Below are positions 1 through 12,610 of a stretch of 64,000 nucleotides of DNA, in pieces (within the stretch, counting starts at the first letter, position 1; the number at the start of each line of letters is the position of its first letter). This DNA comes from Arenicola marina (Eukaryota; Annelida; Polychaeta; Arenicolidae): positions 37,441,670-37,505,669 of the forward strand of contig OZ025248.1 of NCBI GenBank assembly GCA_964019135.1, given 5' to 3'. Both the position numbers and the translations under genes were made by a program. The notes beneath the pieces are model-generated. The model was not told where the DNA came from, did not search any database, and saw nothing but the letters and a program-made list of their open reading frames with translations.

Positions 1-379
1 GACGGTGTATATATTAGACTGGGCGCAGCTGTTACTCGCCTGCGGTAGTATAATTCACATCAGGCTACCGAGACAACCGGCATCGTGGACACACGTGTCT
101 CTGAACTCAATGATCTGGCTTAAAGCCCAGCTCTGGCTGGGTATGATGCCGAGGGATATAGTGATGTTTAACCGAGTCGTCGGGGTCGAAACCTATTCAT
201 AGTAAAGTTCCTCTATAAGGATGACCCGATGGCTTGCAACGATTAAGAGCGAGTGACCTTGGCGTGACTCTATTCCGCCTACTCCGCAGTGGAGAGATCG
301 GGTCCTGGGGATTGCTTTGTGTAGCTTTTAACTCATTGTCTCTGTGGTCCGTCTGTACCCATGGTACACACTCTTCCCG

Positions 380-510
380 CCACCCCACCTCCCCACCCCC
401 ACCCCCACGATATCCCACGCTCAAACCCACCCCCCACCCCCCACATCCTACATCTCTCCTGCCACACTCCACACCCCCACACCCCACACCCCACACACCA
501 CACCCCATAG
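380..510 (-). repeat. Degenerate CCCCACA-type 7-mer array
   Basis: C-rich tract rich in CCCCACA/CCCCAC steps. It is the counterpart of the much longer G-rich array at 25704-26222 (inverted module copy) and of 57506-57630. Short and impure here. Confidence 0.7.
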
Positions 511-2767
511 CAGCCAAGTATTGTACCGACATTTTTTGCGGTCAACCAGGTTTCGCGCAGACCATGATTCCTTCCCGCTCGCCATGTGACTAACCAACAA
601 CGACGTGGTTCGCCAGAGGGAGCCACCAGACGACGGGCCGATGGGAGGTGGCTCCACATATACGGTCTGCCCGGAAGTACCAGACAGATACAAAAAGCCA
701 GCCTTGACTGAGCACCACCAGTGCCATTCCCTGGGGGCGTCACACGCTTCTCGCGCACCAATCGAATCTCTCAACCGTTATTCCATTACCTACAAACCCC
801 CAGTGCCAAAAGGGGGTACAGACTGAAAGTGTGTTAAGGGTCATGTCAACGATAACGAATGAGACCCCGAAACATGTGGTATCATGGCACACACAAACTG
901 TTATCCGTATTACATTTATTATTGCCGAATTACAGCTATATATTCCGCATACAGATAGGTGCGACGTGACCGAGATGCATTGTAGCTAGTGTAAGAGTAG
1001 CTGCATGAAGCAAGAACCCAGTAAGTGCTGGTACGGGCAGCTGATAAAAGACGGAAGCAAAAATGCGGACACGTCGGCCACAGCTTTTCGTGTTTTATCC
1101 TGAGCCATGTCCATTGGATTTGCGGCGATATTCCACCGACATTCAGGACTTATTTCTATTACAATATTTGAAGGAATGTATGGCGCATTAGTGAAGTAGT
1201 TTCGTAGTTAACTTGAAAGCACGATGTTCCTTTAGCGGTGTGTATGGGGGGGGGGTGCTTTTACGGTTTTGGGGGATGGAGTGCTAACGGAGTGGTGAAG
1301 GAGAGTATTTTGTGTGGGGAGGGTGGTGGGTACAATAGTGAGCGACATGACCAACACGGTTCGAAATTGTACCATTTCCACCCTATCACCCCCCCCCCTC
1401 ACCCCCACACCCAAGGCCCCTACCCGGTTTATTTGCACACATATAATCCTACCACATGGTCATCATCAGCCCATGTTGGACGAATTAAACCCCCACTTTA
1501 GTCCTTCTATCATAACTAAGGCACTTATTGCAAAAGCTTCAAAATAAATCTCATCAGCTATTATTTGCACCACAAGGTGCACAGTTCACTTTGAGGAAAA
1601 CTTGTATCTGTTAATTTTTAGGTTTTTCAGTAGGGATACGATTACACCAGTATTTTCAAATATTAACTCTATTATAATGGCAAACCCATGTTCGGGGCCC
1701 TGCCTTTGTCAGTGTTTACTACACACGTGAACAAGTCCATGGATCCACCATCAGCAGGCTGAAATAAACAGAAATGTTCAACGCCACTGCTGACAGCCCC
1801 TGAAATACACAGTTACCGGAGATGTCAGATCCCGAAGAGACATGTGCCCGGAGCTACAGTTTCTCCGCCAACAATGGCGATCCCGTGACAACGTGAAATG
1901 TAAGCCAAACAAATCCCAGGACATAATTGCATCAGATCGTTCAAACCATCCGTCGCTTAATTGGATGCACCGAGTTATGGTCCTAAGCCAGGAACCTGGG
2001 TGTACATCAATTCCCATCAGGAAGTCTGGAGTGGCTTGCATTCAATCCTCTGTCTGTGTCATTGTCTACATCGCTGGGGCTTTTTTGAACTCTCGCAGCT
2101 TCCTTTAATCATCCTAGACGGCGGATTCTGGATGCATGGCAAGATGCCCCCCCCCCACCCCTCCTCTCCCTAGATAAAACGATTCTGGAACAGTCCGTGG
2201 GATACAGGTTCCGTGCGGATGCTCATTCCCTTAAGACTGCTCATGAAAGGTCGGTGCCCTCTCCCCAAAACCGCTATTCCGGCGGCCTATGACACTCCGC
2301 CACGATATCGATTGGCTTCCTTCTCAACCATCTCCCACTAGGTTCCTCAGTTGGGATCAACTGGACATGCAAGCCCAGCCTTCCAAAGTGATATATCCTT
2401 GCTTTGAACTTCTTGTCACAAATTGAATAATCCTGTAATGTATCATGTTGGAATCTTCGCAGCCAAAATACAAGACACATTAGAAGGCATTGAATATTTT
2501 GAGAACGTCAATAGAGTCAGTACACTCTTGTGACGATGACATGTGTCTGTCCGCTTTTATACCCTTTTTTATCCACTAACCATGTGTTCGAACATGACCC
2601 TCCAATTAGATACGATAGACATATTTGCCAAACACATGTTCAAGTACCCAGTTATGGACTACTGACAGACAGCCTTCCACCATCCCCTCGGCCAACCCCT
2701 TTCCCTTCCTCAGTCCAAGCTGCGATTTGGGAAGGGGTGTCCCCCGGGGGTATCTACCAACAATCAC

Positions 2768-2985
2768 TGGCAGGAAATTTTGTCCGAGGCCAGTGGCAGG
2801 AAATGTCTTCTGCTGTCAGTGGCATGAAATGTTGTCTGCTGTCAGTGGCAGGAAATGTCGTCTGCTGCTAGTCGCATGACATTGCTTCTGCTGTTAGTGT
2901 CAGGAAATATCGTCTGCCGTCAGTGGCATGAAATGTCGTCTGCTGTCATAGGCATGACGTGTCGTCTGCTGCTAGTCTCTTGCTC
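2768..2985 (+). repeat. 26-bp minisatellite (F-module type)
   Basis: About eight imperfect copies of a 26-bp unit containing atgtcgtctgctgtcagtgg. The same unit forms arrays at 18055-18250, 24612-24835, 40808-40897, 60556-60770 and 62330-62512, always at the same place in module F. Confidence 0.85.
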
Positions 2986-3140
2986 TGTCAATTCTCAACC
3001 CATTTTCTTGGCAGGTCTTTCAATTAATCAATTTTCTATCGGTCCCCTTTTTCTGTTTTTCTCTAGAGTCCATTGTTATTTATCTCTCCCGGTTTGTGGT
3101 TCCTCCGTTCCATCTTCCCACCAGATCATTTCCCCTCCCC

Positions 3141-4090
3141 GTCCATCTGCCACACAGTTCATTTGCCACACAGTCCATCTGCCACACAGTCCATTTGCCA
3201 CACAGTCCATCTGCCACACCGTCCATTTGCCACACAGTTCATCTGCCACACAGTCCATTTGCCACACAGTCCATTTGCCACACAGTTCTTCTGCCACACA
3301 GTCCATTTGCCACACAGTCCATTTGCCACACAGTCTTTTTGCCACACAGTCCATTTGCCACACAGTCCATCTGCCACACAGTCCATCTGCCACACAGTCT
3401 ATTTGCCACACAGTCCATCTGCCACACAGTCCATCTTCCACACAGTCCATTTGTCACACAGTCCATCTGCCACACAGTCCATCTGCCACACAGTCCATCT
3501 GCCACACAATTCATCTGCCACACAGTCCATCTGTCACACAGTCCATCTGCCGCACAGTCCATCTGCCACACAGTCCATCTGCCACACAGTTCATTTGCCA
3601 CACAGTCCATTTGCCACACAGTCCATTTGCCACACAGCCATCTACCACACGGTCTATTTGCCACACAGTCCATCTGCCACACAGTCCATTTGCCACACAG
3701 TCCATTTGTCACACAGTCCATCTGCCACACAGTCCATCTGCCACACAGTCCATCTGCCACACAATCCATCTGCCACACAGTCCATCTGCCACACAGTCCA
3801 TCTGCCACACAGTCCATCTGCCACACAGTCCATTTGCCACACAGTCCATTTGCCACACAGTCTATTTGCCACACAGCCATCTACCACACTGTCTATTTGC
3901 CACACAGTCCATCTGCCACACAGTCCATCTGCCACACAGTCCATCTGCCACACAGCCTATCTGCCACACAGTCCATCTGCCACACAGCCTATCGGCCACA
4001 CAGTCCATCTGCCACACAGTCCATCTGCCACACAGTCCATCTGCCACATAGCCTATCTGCCACACAGTCCATCTGCCACACAGTCCATCT
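3141..4090 (+). repeat. 16-bp minisatellite, about 59 units
   Basis: Tandem units of gccacacagtccatct with C/T variation at one site (ctgcc versus ttgcc). The unit length of 16 is not a multiple of three and the unit holds no stop in any forward frame. All three plus frames are therefore open for over 1 kb and spell the same 16-residue cycle (HTVHLPHSPSATQSIC). The minus strand is also largely open. This is a property of the repeat, not evidence for a protein. Found only in this F copy. Confidence 0.95.
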
Positions 4091-4384
4091 TCCCTCTCAT
4101 TCCATATTCCCCTCGGTCAACTCGAACCCATCCCCCCCCCCCCCGGATGTCGACTTAGAAAGAAAAAAAAATCCTGCGATAGCATCGACCTGAAATTGAC
4201 TGGCGGGCGGTATTCCTTAAAGACTGCCTGTCTGCACGAGACACGGAAGGGAACGCGTCATCGCTTCTTGAGATGTCAGGCTGGAGGCCAGACTAGGCGG
4301 GCGAGGAATATTGAGGCACTTACCTGATGGGTGTCCTGGATCCACTACGCGGGAAAACATGTGATCATGTACACAGTTGGCTCC

Positions 4385-4625
4385 TGATGGGTGACTCACG
4401 TGGTCAGTCAGTCAGGGCAATGGAAGGGAATATTCGTGCCTACGGGATCATGTCAGCATGAAAGGTACCTTGGGCTACACGGAAGTCTCCTGACACAATG
4501 ACATGGGGCTGGATGATACGTGACCTGGACGCGTGTACTTTGGCGCAGACCCACCTCCTGTTGATCTGCAGCTCAGCCTGCTAGCCACCGAGGGAGGCTC
4601 GCTGAGGGCCATAGCAAAGATATAC
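4385..4625 (-). mobile_element. SINE-like tRNA-headed unit at the F-module end
   Basis: On the minus strand a stretch reading cctcggtggctagcaggctg, then agctgcagatcaacagg, resembles a Pol III tRNA-like head with weak A and B boxes. The same sequence lies at 22185-22415 on the plus strand at the matching end of the inverted F copy. It may be one ancestral SINE carried by the module rather than two insertions. Box matches are poor, so the SINE call is tentative. Confidence 0.45.
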
Positions 4626-5458
4626 AGTAGAGAAATATGGGATTTGTGCAAATTGATGAGAAAAGTAAAGAATTAACACGAACAATACACCGCTTCTGCG
4701 AAAAACGCTGAACACAAATGAAATCCTAGACGTAAACACGATTTTTTTTTAATTCCGGAACCAAATCATTACCAATGATTTTATCTTTCATAAACGATAA
4801 AAAAAATGTCTGAAATTCATAGACGATGAATTTCATAACAAGAGGGATAAATAGGGTATGGGAGTCAATTCAATCAATTTCATTTATTTACCTTAAAGGC
4901 CTAATTTCGTGTTGATGGGTTGGTTGCATATTCAGAACGCTTTAACCACTTGTCATATCGTGGCACTGGGAGAAGGAAGTGGGAGTGGCGCCATGTCTAG
5001 GGGATAACATATATCCATATACATATATAACTTATAATATCTCGATTCATCGCCTTAAGCTATTGTTGCATTGTTAAGTGATAAGTGGGCTACACACTTT
5101 ATGGCGTAAGCTGTAAATGCCTTGATGTCACTGATATGCAGTAAGTTCATGCTACACGTACAGCTTCATGATGGGTCTGGTCTGTTGTCTCATCAGTGCG
5201 ATTTCATTTGTCTATAATGTCCGGGGGCCGTTCTAGTTTTCCTATGCTTATGCCTAACATTGACGCTTGGCGCGAGCAAAGTTGCGTCAGCGATTTATCG
5301 AGGACTGATGTTGTGAGGTCAAATATCACTTAGAACTGTTCTGCGCTACCGAAATCCATTTATCTATCAGCTGATATGATAAGCACGACGATAAACTGAA
5401 GCGGAGGGGAGATGAAGAGTGAGTGGGCTGCGAGGTGCATGAGGTGACGGTAGGGAGG
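4626..5458. other. AT-rich spacer between F and PQ modules
   Basis: No gene and no clear match elsewhere in the window. It has A/T runs near 4741 and 4799. Around 4870-4900 the minus strand reads like an A-rich retroelement tail (aaggtaaataaatgaaattg), but no coding remnant is attached. I see nothing else. Confidence 0.4.
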
Positions 5459-7104
5459 GGGGGGGGAGACTGACAACCTATCACGGAAGCACTAGTTGCG
5501 GCTGGTCGGCTTCCCGGCATAAATTGTTCCGACATAAAGTTCTACGAGACGAATCGCTGTTCGCTCCAAGCGAGAAGGAAGCTTCCAGGGCTGTGTCGCT
5601 GTGCGCTAGTTACCTGCCATATTATGAATTCCTGTGTGGAATCTACAGAATCCGTATTTCAATTACCCACATGGCCTCGCAGAGACGCTTTAGCAACTGT
5701 ATAATATTATTTGTTGATGGCATCATATATAAAACAAGTGGAATTACGCAATGTCTTTAGCTGCCTGTATATGTTTTTTAATTCTTCATTTAGATACAAT
5801 TATTCATGCAATGGAGAAATTTGGCGGTTAATCCATGAATATTAATATTGCGGAAATACGTAACGTACATTTTAGCCCGTTGGCACAGCATAATGATTTG
5901 GCCACGTCTTTGTATCGTTAATCACTTGAATGGCCGAGCGCTTATTGAAAGCACCTGTATTCGGCAGCAGTTAACTCACGGGGGTACCTAGATATGGTGG
6001 ATATGGACTTAAAGTAATTGGGATGTTAGTTGTTCATAAAACAGACCAACACAATTATAGACGAAGTGCAAGAGATTCGTTTTGCATCACCCCTCCTCCC
6101 TACCCCACGCCTGCCGCTTTCACATACTATACGCCACAGCCAGCATCCTGGGCAGATAACTCAGCATCATCAACTGAAGCAGTGCAATAAGGTTGTCAAC
6201 AATGTTAGTCATCCGCGACTAATTAACAAACCGGACAAAAAACGTGAGAACCCCCTGTTCGTTTGTTTCGTTTATCACAGAATCTTCATATAAACTATAT
6301 GTTTATGGCCCAGTGTCATTTGTAAAGTGTTTTCCATTATTCCTAATGCAAATCGGCTGAATAATTTCCATCTAAGCTTCAGTAATGGCCATTAATTTAT
6401 TCGCATCATTGTTACGGCTAGTTCCTTTTTAATGAATGACCATATAGATGGAGAAGTCCATGGTTCAACTTCCATCCGCTATCGGAAGTTTGTTTCACAC
6501 ATAACTCACTTTCCTACTCCTACGTGGACCGGCATAGAAAATACCGGGAGATGAAGCGGCTATTCATCCACCCAACATATTCGGCACCATATGGAGTAGA
6601 TTGATAAAATAATCACAAGAAGAGAAATACGTCTTTCTGTTGTGAACAGCGACACACTCTGCAACGGAAGCTGCAACAGCTGCAGCCATCGTACATCAAG
6701 TGTGAAGTACTCATATGGCAATGGAATAGGCCACAGTCACGGTGCCTCGCGAGGGATTAAATATACCCAGTGGGTGTATGTTATACAATCAATGTCCCTT
6801 TGTCTCTCTGGCTGGCAGCCATGATGCATTACGCGACAATATGTGGGCATGTATACAGCACATCAGAGAAGGAGACCTTGGGGATAAATAAAGCCTCGAT
6901 GGAACATCAAAGTCAGGATCTTGTCTTGTCGGGTTAAGGCATCCCAGGAATACGCGGCTCGCCGTTGTATCTCTGGGCCTTAACCGGAGCCTCGGTCTGA
7001 CGCCGTCCAGCTGTTGACCTACATCCTGTGTCTTGTGGCGCCGCGCCACCACCCGCAATATGGCTCAGGGCACTTCCACGTCAAGCGGGGATTCCTTTTG
7101 TTAA

Positions 7105-7292
7105 AACGGGTAAAGACGGAAGGCTTTAGGCCCCAGTAGTGCACGCGAATGCTACATTGAGCCTTCTGAGACAAAGATATGCGTCTGGGTGAAACATGCC
7201 CCATATGGAGATGCCGGGGTGACAACCCATGACCCGTTGATCTACTGCTCAGCCGGCTTACCAACTGACCCACTTACCCACAAGGGAGTCCC
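7105..7292 (-). mobile_element. tRNA-derived SINE in Q
   Basis: On the minus strand gtgggtcagttggtaagccg is an A-box-like tRNA head and gggtcatgggttgtcacccc a B-box-like stretch, followed by a tail shared with 18775, 37913 and 50202. All four lie at the same place in Q, so they probably descend from one insertion carried by the module. Confidence 0.6.
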
Positions 7293-7541
7293 CCTCGCCC
7301 TGCGGCCTCCTCTCTTCGATGGTGTCATCTGCTGATCACAGCGGAGGACAAAGCTCCGGTTCAATCAGAGAAGCCAGCCAAGGACATTAAAGGGTTCGCG
7401 TATGGGTTGGGGAAGGCCGGGGTACCTGCCGGTAAACACGGAGACCGGAAGTAATCTTTATGCTACATCCGAGCGCCTGTCGTAACTGGCCTGAGGGCTT
7501 CCTACATACGTACAGGTGTACGTGACGCCTCAAAGGAGATA

Positions 7542-8578
7542 CAGCGGAACCTGGCTATTAAGACCACCTACGGGACTGAGCAAAAGTGGTCTAAATAGCG
7601 GGGTGGTCTCATTAGCAAAACTTGCCCAATAACAACAGTTAGTGTTATTATCGATGAGATTAAGGGATTATGGATTATCTCGCGCCAACAAGGAGGCGGT
7701 GAGATGCATTGAGGGTGTGGGGGGGGGGCGTGATTTCTCCTGTATCCTAGGTCCCGATATCGGGAAGTTCATAGCTCTCGCCTTTTGAAACCATTCCCAC
7801 ATGGCGTTGTCTATAGCATCAAAATTCGATCCTGTTTTCATTCGTTTTCTATCGTTTGATTCACTTGATTCAAAAGCCTTGACGTATTCATCCTTTCTCT
7901 TGATGATATGTTGCACCTGTGTTTTTCCAATTGAAAACAACTCCGCGAGCTGTCGCTGACTTTTGTCTGACGACATTTACGTTTACGAGGATTACCAGCG
8001 ATATGAACACTAAGGAGCACACTGCATATATGAGAACCTTCAAAATTTCACATCCTTTTATACTCATTATCTGGTATTGAACTGTTAACACCTTCAGACT
8101 CAATTAGAATCAAGCCAGGTATAAATCACTGAACCCGAACGGCTTGGCCAGTTTACAAGCAGTTGATTACCATTGCCATGCCTGTTGAGCGCATTCAGTG
8201 TTAAATCAGTGTAAAATAAACATGTTACTAACAAAGACAGAGCCCGCGGCGGTGTCTCTGATATAACAGATCAAATAACGATGTGTGTAACGATGATGCC
8301 TTTGTACGCATCAATGTTCACACATACAGAACCATCAATACACAGCCGAGAAGAGGTTAATCCGCATCCTTTAAGCCGTAAAATAAACATGTCTCTAACA
8401 ACAAAGACAGAGCCTGCGACCGCGTCGTAAGCTGTAACTCTTTGTTTCGACAAAAATCGCCGAAACTTTGGTGGTCGCATTAGTGGGGTTGAGTTCCATT
8501 GAAATGGATTGGTTGGGTCTGGCCTTGGTGGTCTTAATACCGGATTAGCGGGGTGGTCACATTAGCGGGGTTCAGGCC
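7542..8578 (-). mobile_element. Deleted Tigger/pogo-like DNA transposon
   Basis: The left end begins with cagcggaacctggctattaa and gaccacc, the form of terminal repeat usual in invertebrate Tigger/pogo elements, preceded by TA (7540-7541), the expected target. The right end, read inverted from 8578, gives cctgaaccccgctaatgtga then ccacc, a diverged copy of the same terminus. Both ends also carry sub-terminal attaagaccacc/ggtggtcttaat steps. Inside is the start of a transposase on the minus strand and a direct repeat (8212-8258 and 8379-8429). It interrupts Q: the flank up to 7541 matches the reverse of 18485-18545, which is uninterrupted. At about 1.0 kb it has lost most of the transposase and is non-autonomous. 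Confidence 0.75.
7668..8012 (-). pseudogene. Tigger/pogo transposase N-terminal remnant
   Basis: The minus-strand frame starting at 7976 reads SQRQLAELFSIGKTQVQHII and continues through DNRKRMKTGSNF-like sequence (as SNDRKRMKTG) to WEWFQKARAMNFPISGPRIQ. This is the helix-turn-helix (CENP-B/pipsqueak type) followed by the start of the second DNA-binding domain of Tigger-family transposases, which bind the terminal repeats. Just upstream, in another frame, NPRKRK resembles the usual basic start of the protein, so a short deletion or shift lies between. After GPRIQEK the family similarity ends abruptly in a C-rich tract, and the whole DDE catalytic domain is missing. Not functional as an enzyme. 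Confidence 0.75.
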
Positions 8579-9060
8579 AATGTTAAAGTATAGGCAAAAA
8601 TTCGGGACTGGGAAAAATCGACATCGACACCACTCTCAACAAGCCCCGGATCCAGGGACAGCAGCGAGAATATATGTCATTCATTGTTCGAACCACGCCC
8701 GTAATCTGGATGAATTAACTCATCCATCAGTGTGACTGCTAGGCTAACAATTCAATCTGCGCGGTATGCAGACATACTTCACACCAGTGGATTGTCCAGT
8801 AGGCAATGGGTAAGGGAGGCATAGAATGGCATGGCACATACGGTAACCCACATGACCAGATGATATCTACATCGATCCATAATAGGCACACACCATCTTC
8901 CTCCCCTCTCCACCTCCCTCTCGCCCCACACCTACACACACAAACATTCAAGCACAACATATCTTCATCTTCTCGTTGTTTTCTTTCCTGGAACCACGAT
9001 CCGCATGGCGCGTGACAGAATACCAAGTCGCAAGTTATCACACACCATCGTGTAAGCCAC

Positions 9061-9212
9061 AAGTAACCTGTGGATCGACAGGATCCACAAGTAACCTGTG
9101 GATCGACAGGATCCACATGGAACCTGTGGATCGACAGGATCCACCTGTCGATCCACAAGTAACCTGTGGATCGACAGGATCCACAAGTAACCTGTGGATC
9201 GACAGGATCCAT
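9061..9212 (+). repeat. 28-bp minisatellite, five units with one inverted fragment
   Basis: Units of 28 bp (aagtaacctgtggatcgaca plus ggatccac) at 9061, 9089, 9117, 9157 and 9185. A 12-bp inverted fragment (ctgtcgatccac) lies at 9145-9156. The core gtggatcgacaggatccac is nearly palindromic. The sister PQ copy has one diverged unit near 37246-37275, so this is a local expansion. Confidence 0.9.
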
Positions 9213-11344
9213 TCCCTAAAAACTATAACGTGTAGGCCATCAATGCCGCATCCTTCTTACTAGAACAGTGGATTGACCACCAGGCTGTTAATTAATTCAT
9301 AGCTATCCCTAGTGAAATATTACTTACCTGACCTACTTTACATGGCATAAATGTAACTACATGTTAACGTATTACTGTGATCCCCTTGAGGTTCTCTTCA
9401 ATGAACTCCATTCCGTGCGGAGGGAGAAGGTGGGTGACTAGTATGTTGATGGAATAGCTCAACGTGTCCTTGTGGCTGTCACGCCCACCCCTCTCCAATT
9501 CTGACCTGGAAATTTAATAATGATTAATAGGCCCGCCTGCGTGCACCTTGTGTTTTGCCCTGAAGTGAAGTCAGAATATATGAATCCTTAGACTGATCAA
9601 TCGCCAGGATTGCCGTACTCTCCTCCTGCGCCATGTCTCCCTCCCATTTCCCTCCGCCTTGGCGTTTGCAAGGGGAGTGGGATACTTTCACCGTTCCAAA
9701 AGAAGGAAACTGGAAGCAAATTTCAGTAGTAGCGAAGGGGCGGGACGCAGTAAGGGGTACGCTATGCAGTGATATGCTAGTTTGGGCCAGGCAGCCCGCA
9801 CTAATTACTCATCAATGTTCAGAAAAGAAGTATCCCTTGCTCACCTCTTAAACGGCGTTCAAGTGTTCCCAAAGTGACTTATTCCACCAGCATTTTATTT
9901 CAATTTGTGGAATATATAATGATCACCATGTGCACTAAACCCAGCCCCGTCCCTCCCAATCTCAGAAGTGACGACACTTACTCTCCTTGAGTGACAAACT
10001 GCAGGCCGCCGCGGCATGAAGATTCCCCAGAGAAAGAGGGGGGGGGAGGGTGAAGAAATGGAGACGCAGGGTGCGGATGGAGGTGAAGTTTGTAGGGTGG
10101 GGGTTTGATACTGCCCACTCCCCGGCGTGCGCACGTGCTGCGTGACCACCTGTCGTAAACGGATGCTGGCAGATGTTCGTAATGACTTCCCTAGCGATCG
10201 TTTTAGCAACGCGGAGACAAAATTAAGTTACAGAGTAAGATTTTGGCTCTGTGAAGACGGGCGGGGTAAAGGAGCGTAATGGAGTCGTTGATATTTAAAG
10301 TCCTGTATCTCATCTGGCGTGGCTAGTAGTGGGTCTGTAGTCCAACATCCGATGGTTCGCTGGAACGGTCCCTGGAAAGCGCTTCAACGTCGTCGAAATA
10401 AACTTCAGGTAACAATTAATTATACCCGTCATTAAAAGTGACAGAAAGCTATTCGCAGTCAACACAGGAATGTTTAAAAATAGAATAATGACGTAAAAAT
10501 CAAAGCTTGATGTTGGTTTGACATGTTTGTAATTATTGTGATGAGAACGAACGAAAACTTAGTAAATTATTGCGTAAACCTTTCAATTAAATATTTACAC
10601 GTTTTTCCTCTAGAACGGATGTCGCCCCATGGATGTAATTAAGTAGTGTATTAATTCATTGTCTGTGTAATACGTGAGCCCTACATTTGTACCAAGAGAT
10701 AGCTATTGGCTTGCTTTGGGTAAATGCAATGCTCTTAGCGCAATTTCTCTAATGATCTGTTCCAAGAGTTTGACCTTTAAAAAAAAACAGATAAATAATT
10801 TATCGTAGTTTGAAAGAGATGCATTATTCCGGCCTTGTCCGGAGACACACATTTGGTGGTTACTAATGCACGTTTAAAGGCAACAAAGATGTATTGCCAT
10901 TTTCAGAGATGGTAGCCGATTATTGCACACACCGCCCATTATGCCACATAATACAATAGTAGGCAAACGAAAGAGGGAATGGTTGACCCCTACATTTAGC
11001 ACCAACAAGCACCACATACACAGTGCACACAAATAAAACGAAAATGAAGTGGAACGTTAAAGAGTTGTTTTGTGTACATGAAAGGTAAACTTTGCCAAGC
11101 AACAACCTGGGATACCGGAAGAAGTGTTGGACAAACATCAGACGCAGCTGTCGCGGAAAAACACGACATTTTGATGTACAGCTTAGGCCGCTTGCTTAGT
11201 GAGCTGGGGAGGCTCCTTAATAGATAGAATTATCACAGGCTCTGGCACATAATGTGAGGTTCTGACAACCAACACCGCATGTTGTCTTCTGATGGTGTCA
11301 TCCGTAATCTTACGTGCGTGGTGGTCACGGAGCTCCGTGTCCCT

Positions 11345-11384
11345 TTAATTATGACATTAATTATGACATTAATTATGACATTAA
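11345..11384 (+). repeat. 12-bp tandem repeat, three units
   Basis: Three perfect units of ttaattatgaca within P; a minor local expansion. Confidence 0.85.
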
Positions 11385-12610
11385 GACAACAACAAATTCT
11401 TGCTTATTAATGACATTTCGACTAAACAAAAGGGCTCCAAGGTGGTTGTCTCAATGTTATAGTAATATGGGCCGTTAAGCTTCAATGAAACCAAGCGAAT
11501 CAACCAGACGGGAACGAAATGTAATTTCTGAAAATAAAACCAAAGCTCAAACGTAAATCGATTAGAAATTTAATATAAGTTAAATTCAGATTATGTCATA
11601 CGTTTCACCCCTTCATGTTATTTCCATCATGATTCATTGCCTGGGTTAGCTCATGTGTCCACAGAGGTGGCTTAACACACCAATCTATCCATCCATCCAT
11701 AGTTATAACAAGACATGTTTCACTGCCAACTCTTAAGCCTTGATATAGAAACATTTCTTTGATGACGATGACGATAACTGATTTGGCACGGACACGTCAG
11801 TAGCTGTCATCATAACAGAGGGACAATTGTGGCCAAGCACCCTTACCACCAAATAAACATCCGATGGAATGGTAGCACCCTTGGCATGTGTGCTTATTCT
11901 TACCGGGGCCACATATAACGACACATCACATATTCTGAATCAAGTAGGGAGCCGACAGCACCATTACACAGCATTCCCCTTCTAACCGACCACTCAGGTG
12001 GAGGTCCATCCATTCAGCCTCTCATCAAAGCAGATTCGGCGAAAGCGATGCGCTAGGTTTGTGGCTCAGCAATAATCGCCGTGACGAAACTGGTATGACG
12101 TCATATCTTGGAGACAATGGCGCCGTCGTTAGTGTGTGTTAAAGGGCTACACACTGTCGAATAATGTCGACTGAGATGACGTGAGATTCGAACTGCTCTG
12201 AGCCTAAGCCAATGCGCATTTAAGGTAAATAGTTGTACAATGAAGCATGGCCACAATGATTCAGATATATTAGGCGCTGTATAAACTGTTGACGATGATT
12301 GAAGACTTGGTCATCTGCATAATGTAATGACGGAGAGTAATAGCGCACTGGCCCAAGACATTGGAGCCACGGTGGTTACAAATCCCTCTATTTTACACTG
12401 AGGTGTAACGCCAACTCCATCCTTAAATCGTAGAGGGCGCTTTAACACGCGCACCATGTGATGAATGTCCCGTCCATATGGGTTATTTGTAGAAGCTAGT
12501 CTCCGCTATTAACAGGCGAAATGCCTCAACACCTAGTAGTTCATTCCAATGTTTATTGCTTGTAATTTACAATAGCTCTAATCTTCCACCAGCCTATGCC
12601 CACAGGCTCC

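Larger units (their letters stand above)
1..4625 (+). repeat. Module F, copy 1 (left end cut by the window)
   Basis: A long non-coding repeat. Its head (cagctgttactcgcctgcgg near 28) recurs at 16811, inverted at 26704 and, with one change, at 55561. Order of parts: head, degenerate 7-mer C-rich array, a block around 600-1140, a block around 1240-2520, the 26-bp minisatellite, a 16-bp minisatellite unique to this copy, a segment at 4140-4310 like 61621 and 63572, and a SINE-like end. The short reading frames inside are not conserved between copies, so I call no gene. Compared with copy 2 this copy keeps a segment (about 360-2110) that copy 2 has lost. Role unknown. Confidence 0.75.

Noticed and set aside
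2768-2985. CRISPR array
   Set aside because: The 26-bp units follow one another directly with no unique spacers, no leader and no cas genes, and the setting is eukaryotic. The same holds for the other minisatellites.
2855-4193. Long plus-strand open frames of 361-398 residues rich in His/Ser/Pro, and minus-strand frames rich in Trp/Cys
   Set aside because: They are read-through of the 16-bp tandem repeat, identical in cycle in all frames. No protein family, start context or conservation in other F copies.
4860-4910. 3' tail of another minus-strand LINE
   Set aside because: A-rich tail-like sequence only; no coding remnant or duplication could be tied to it.
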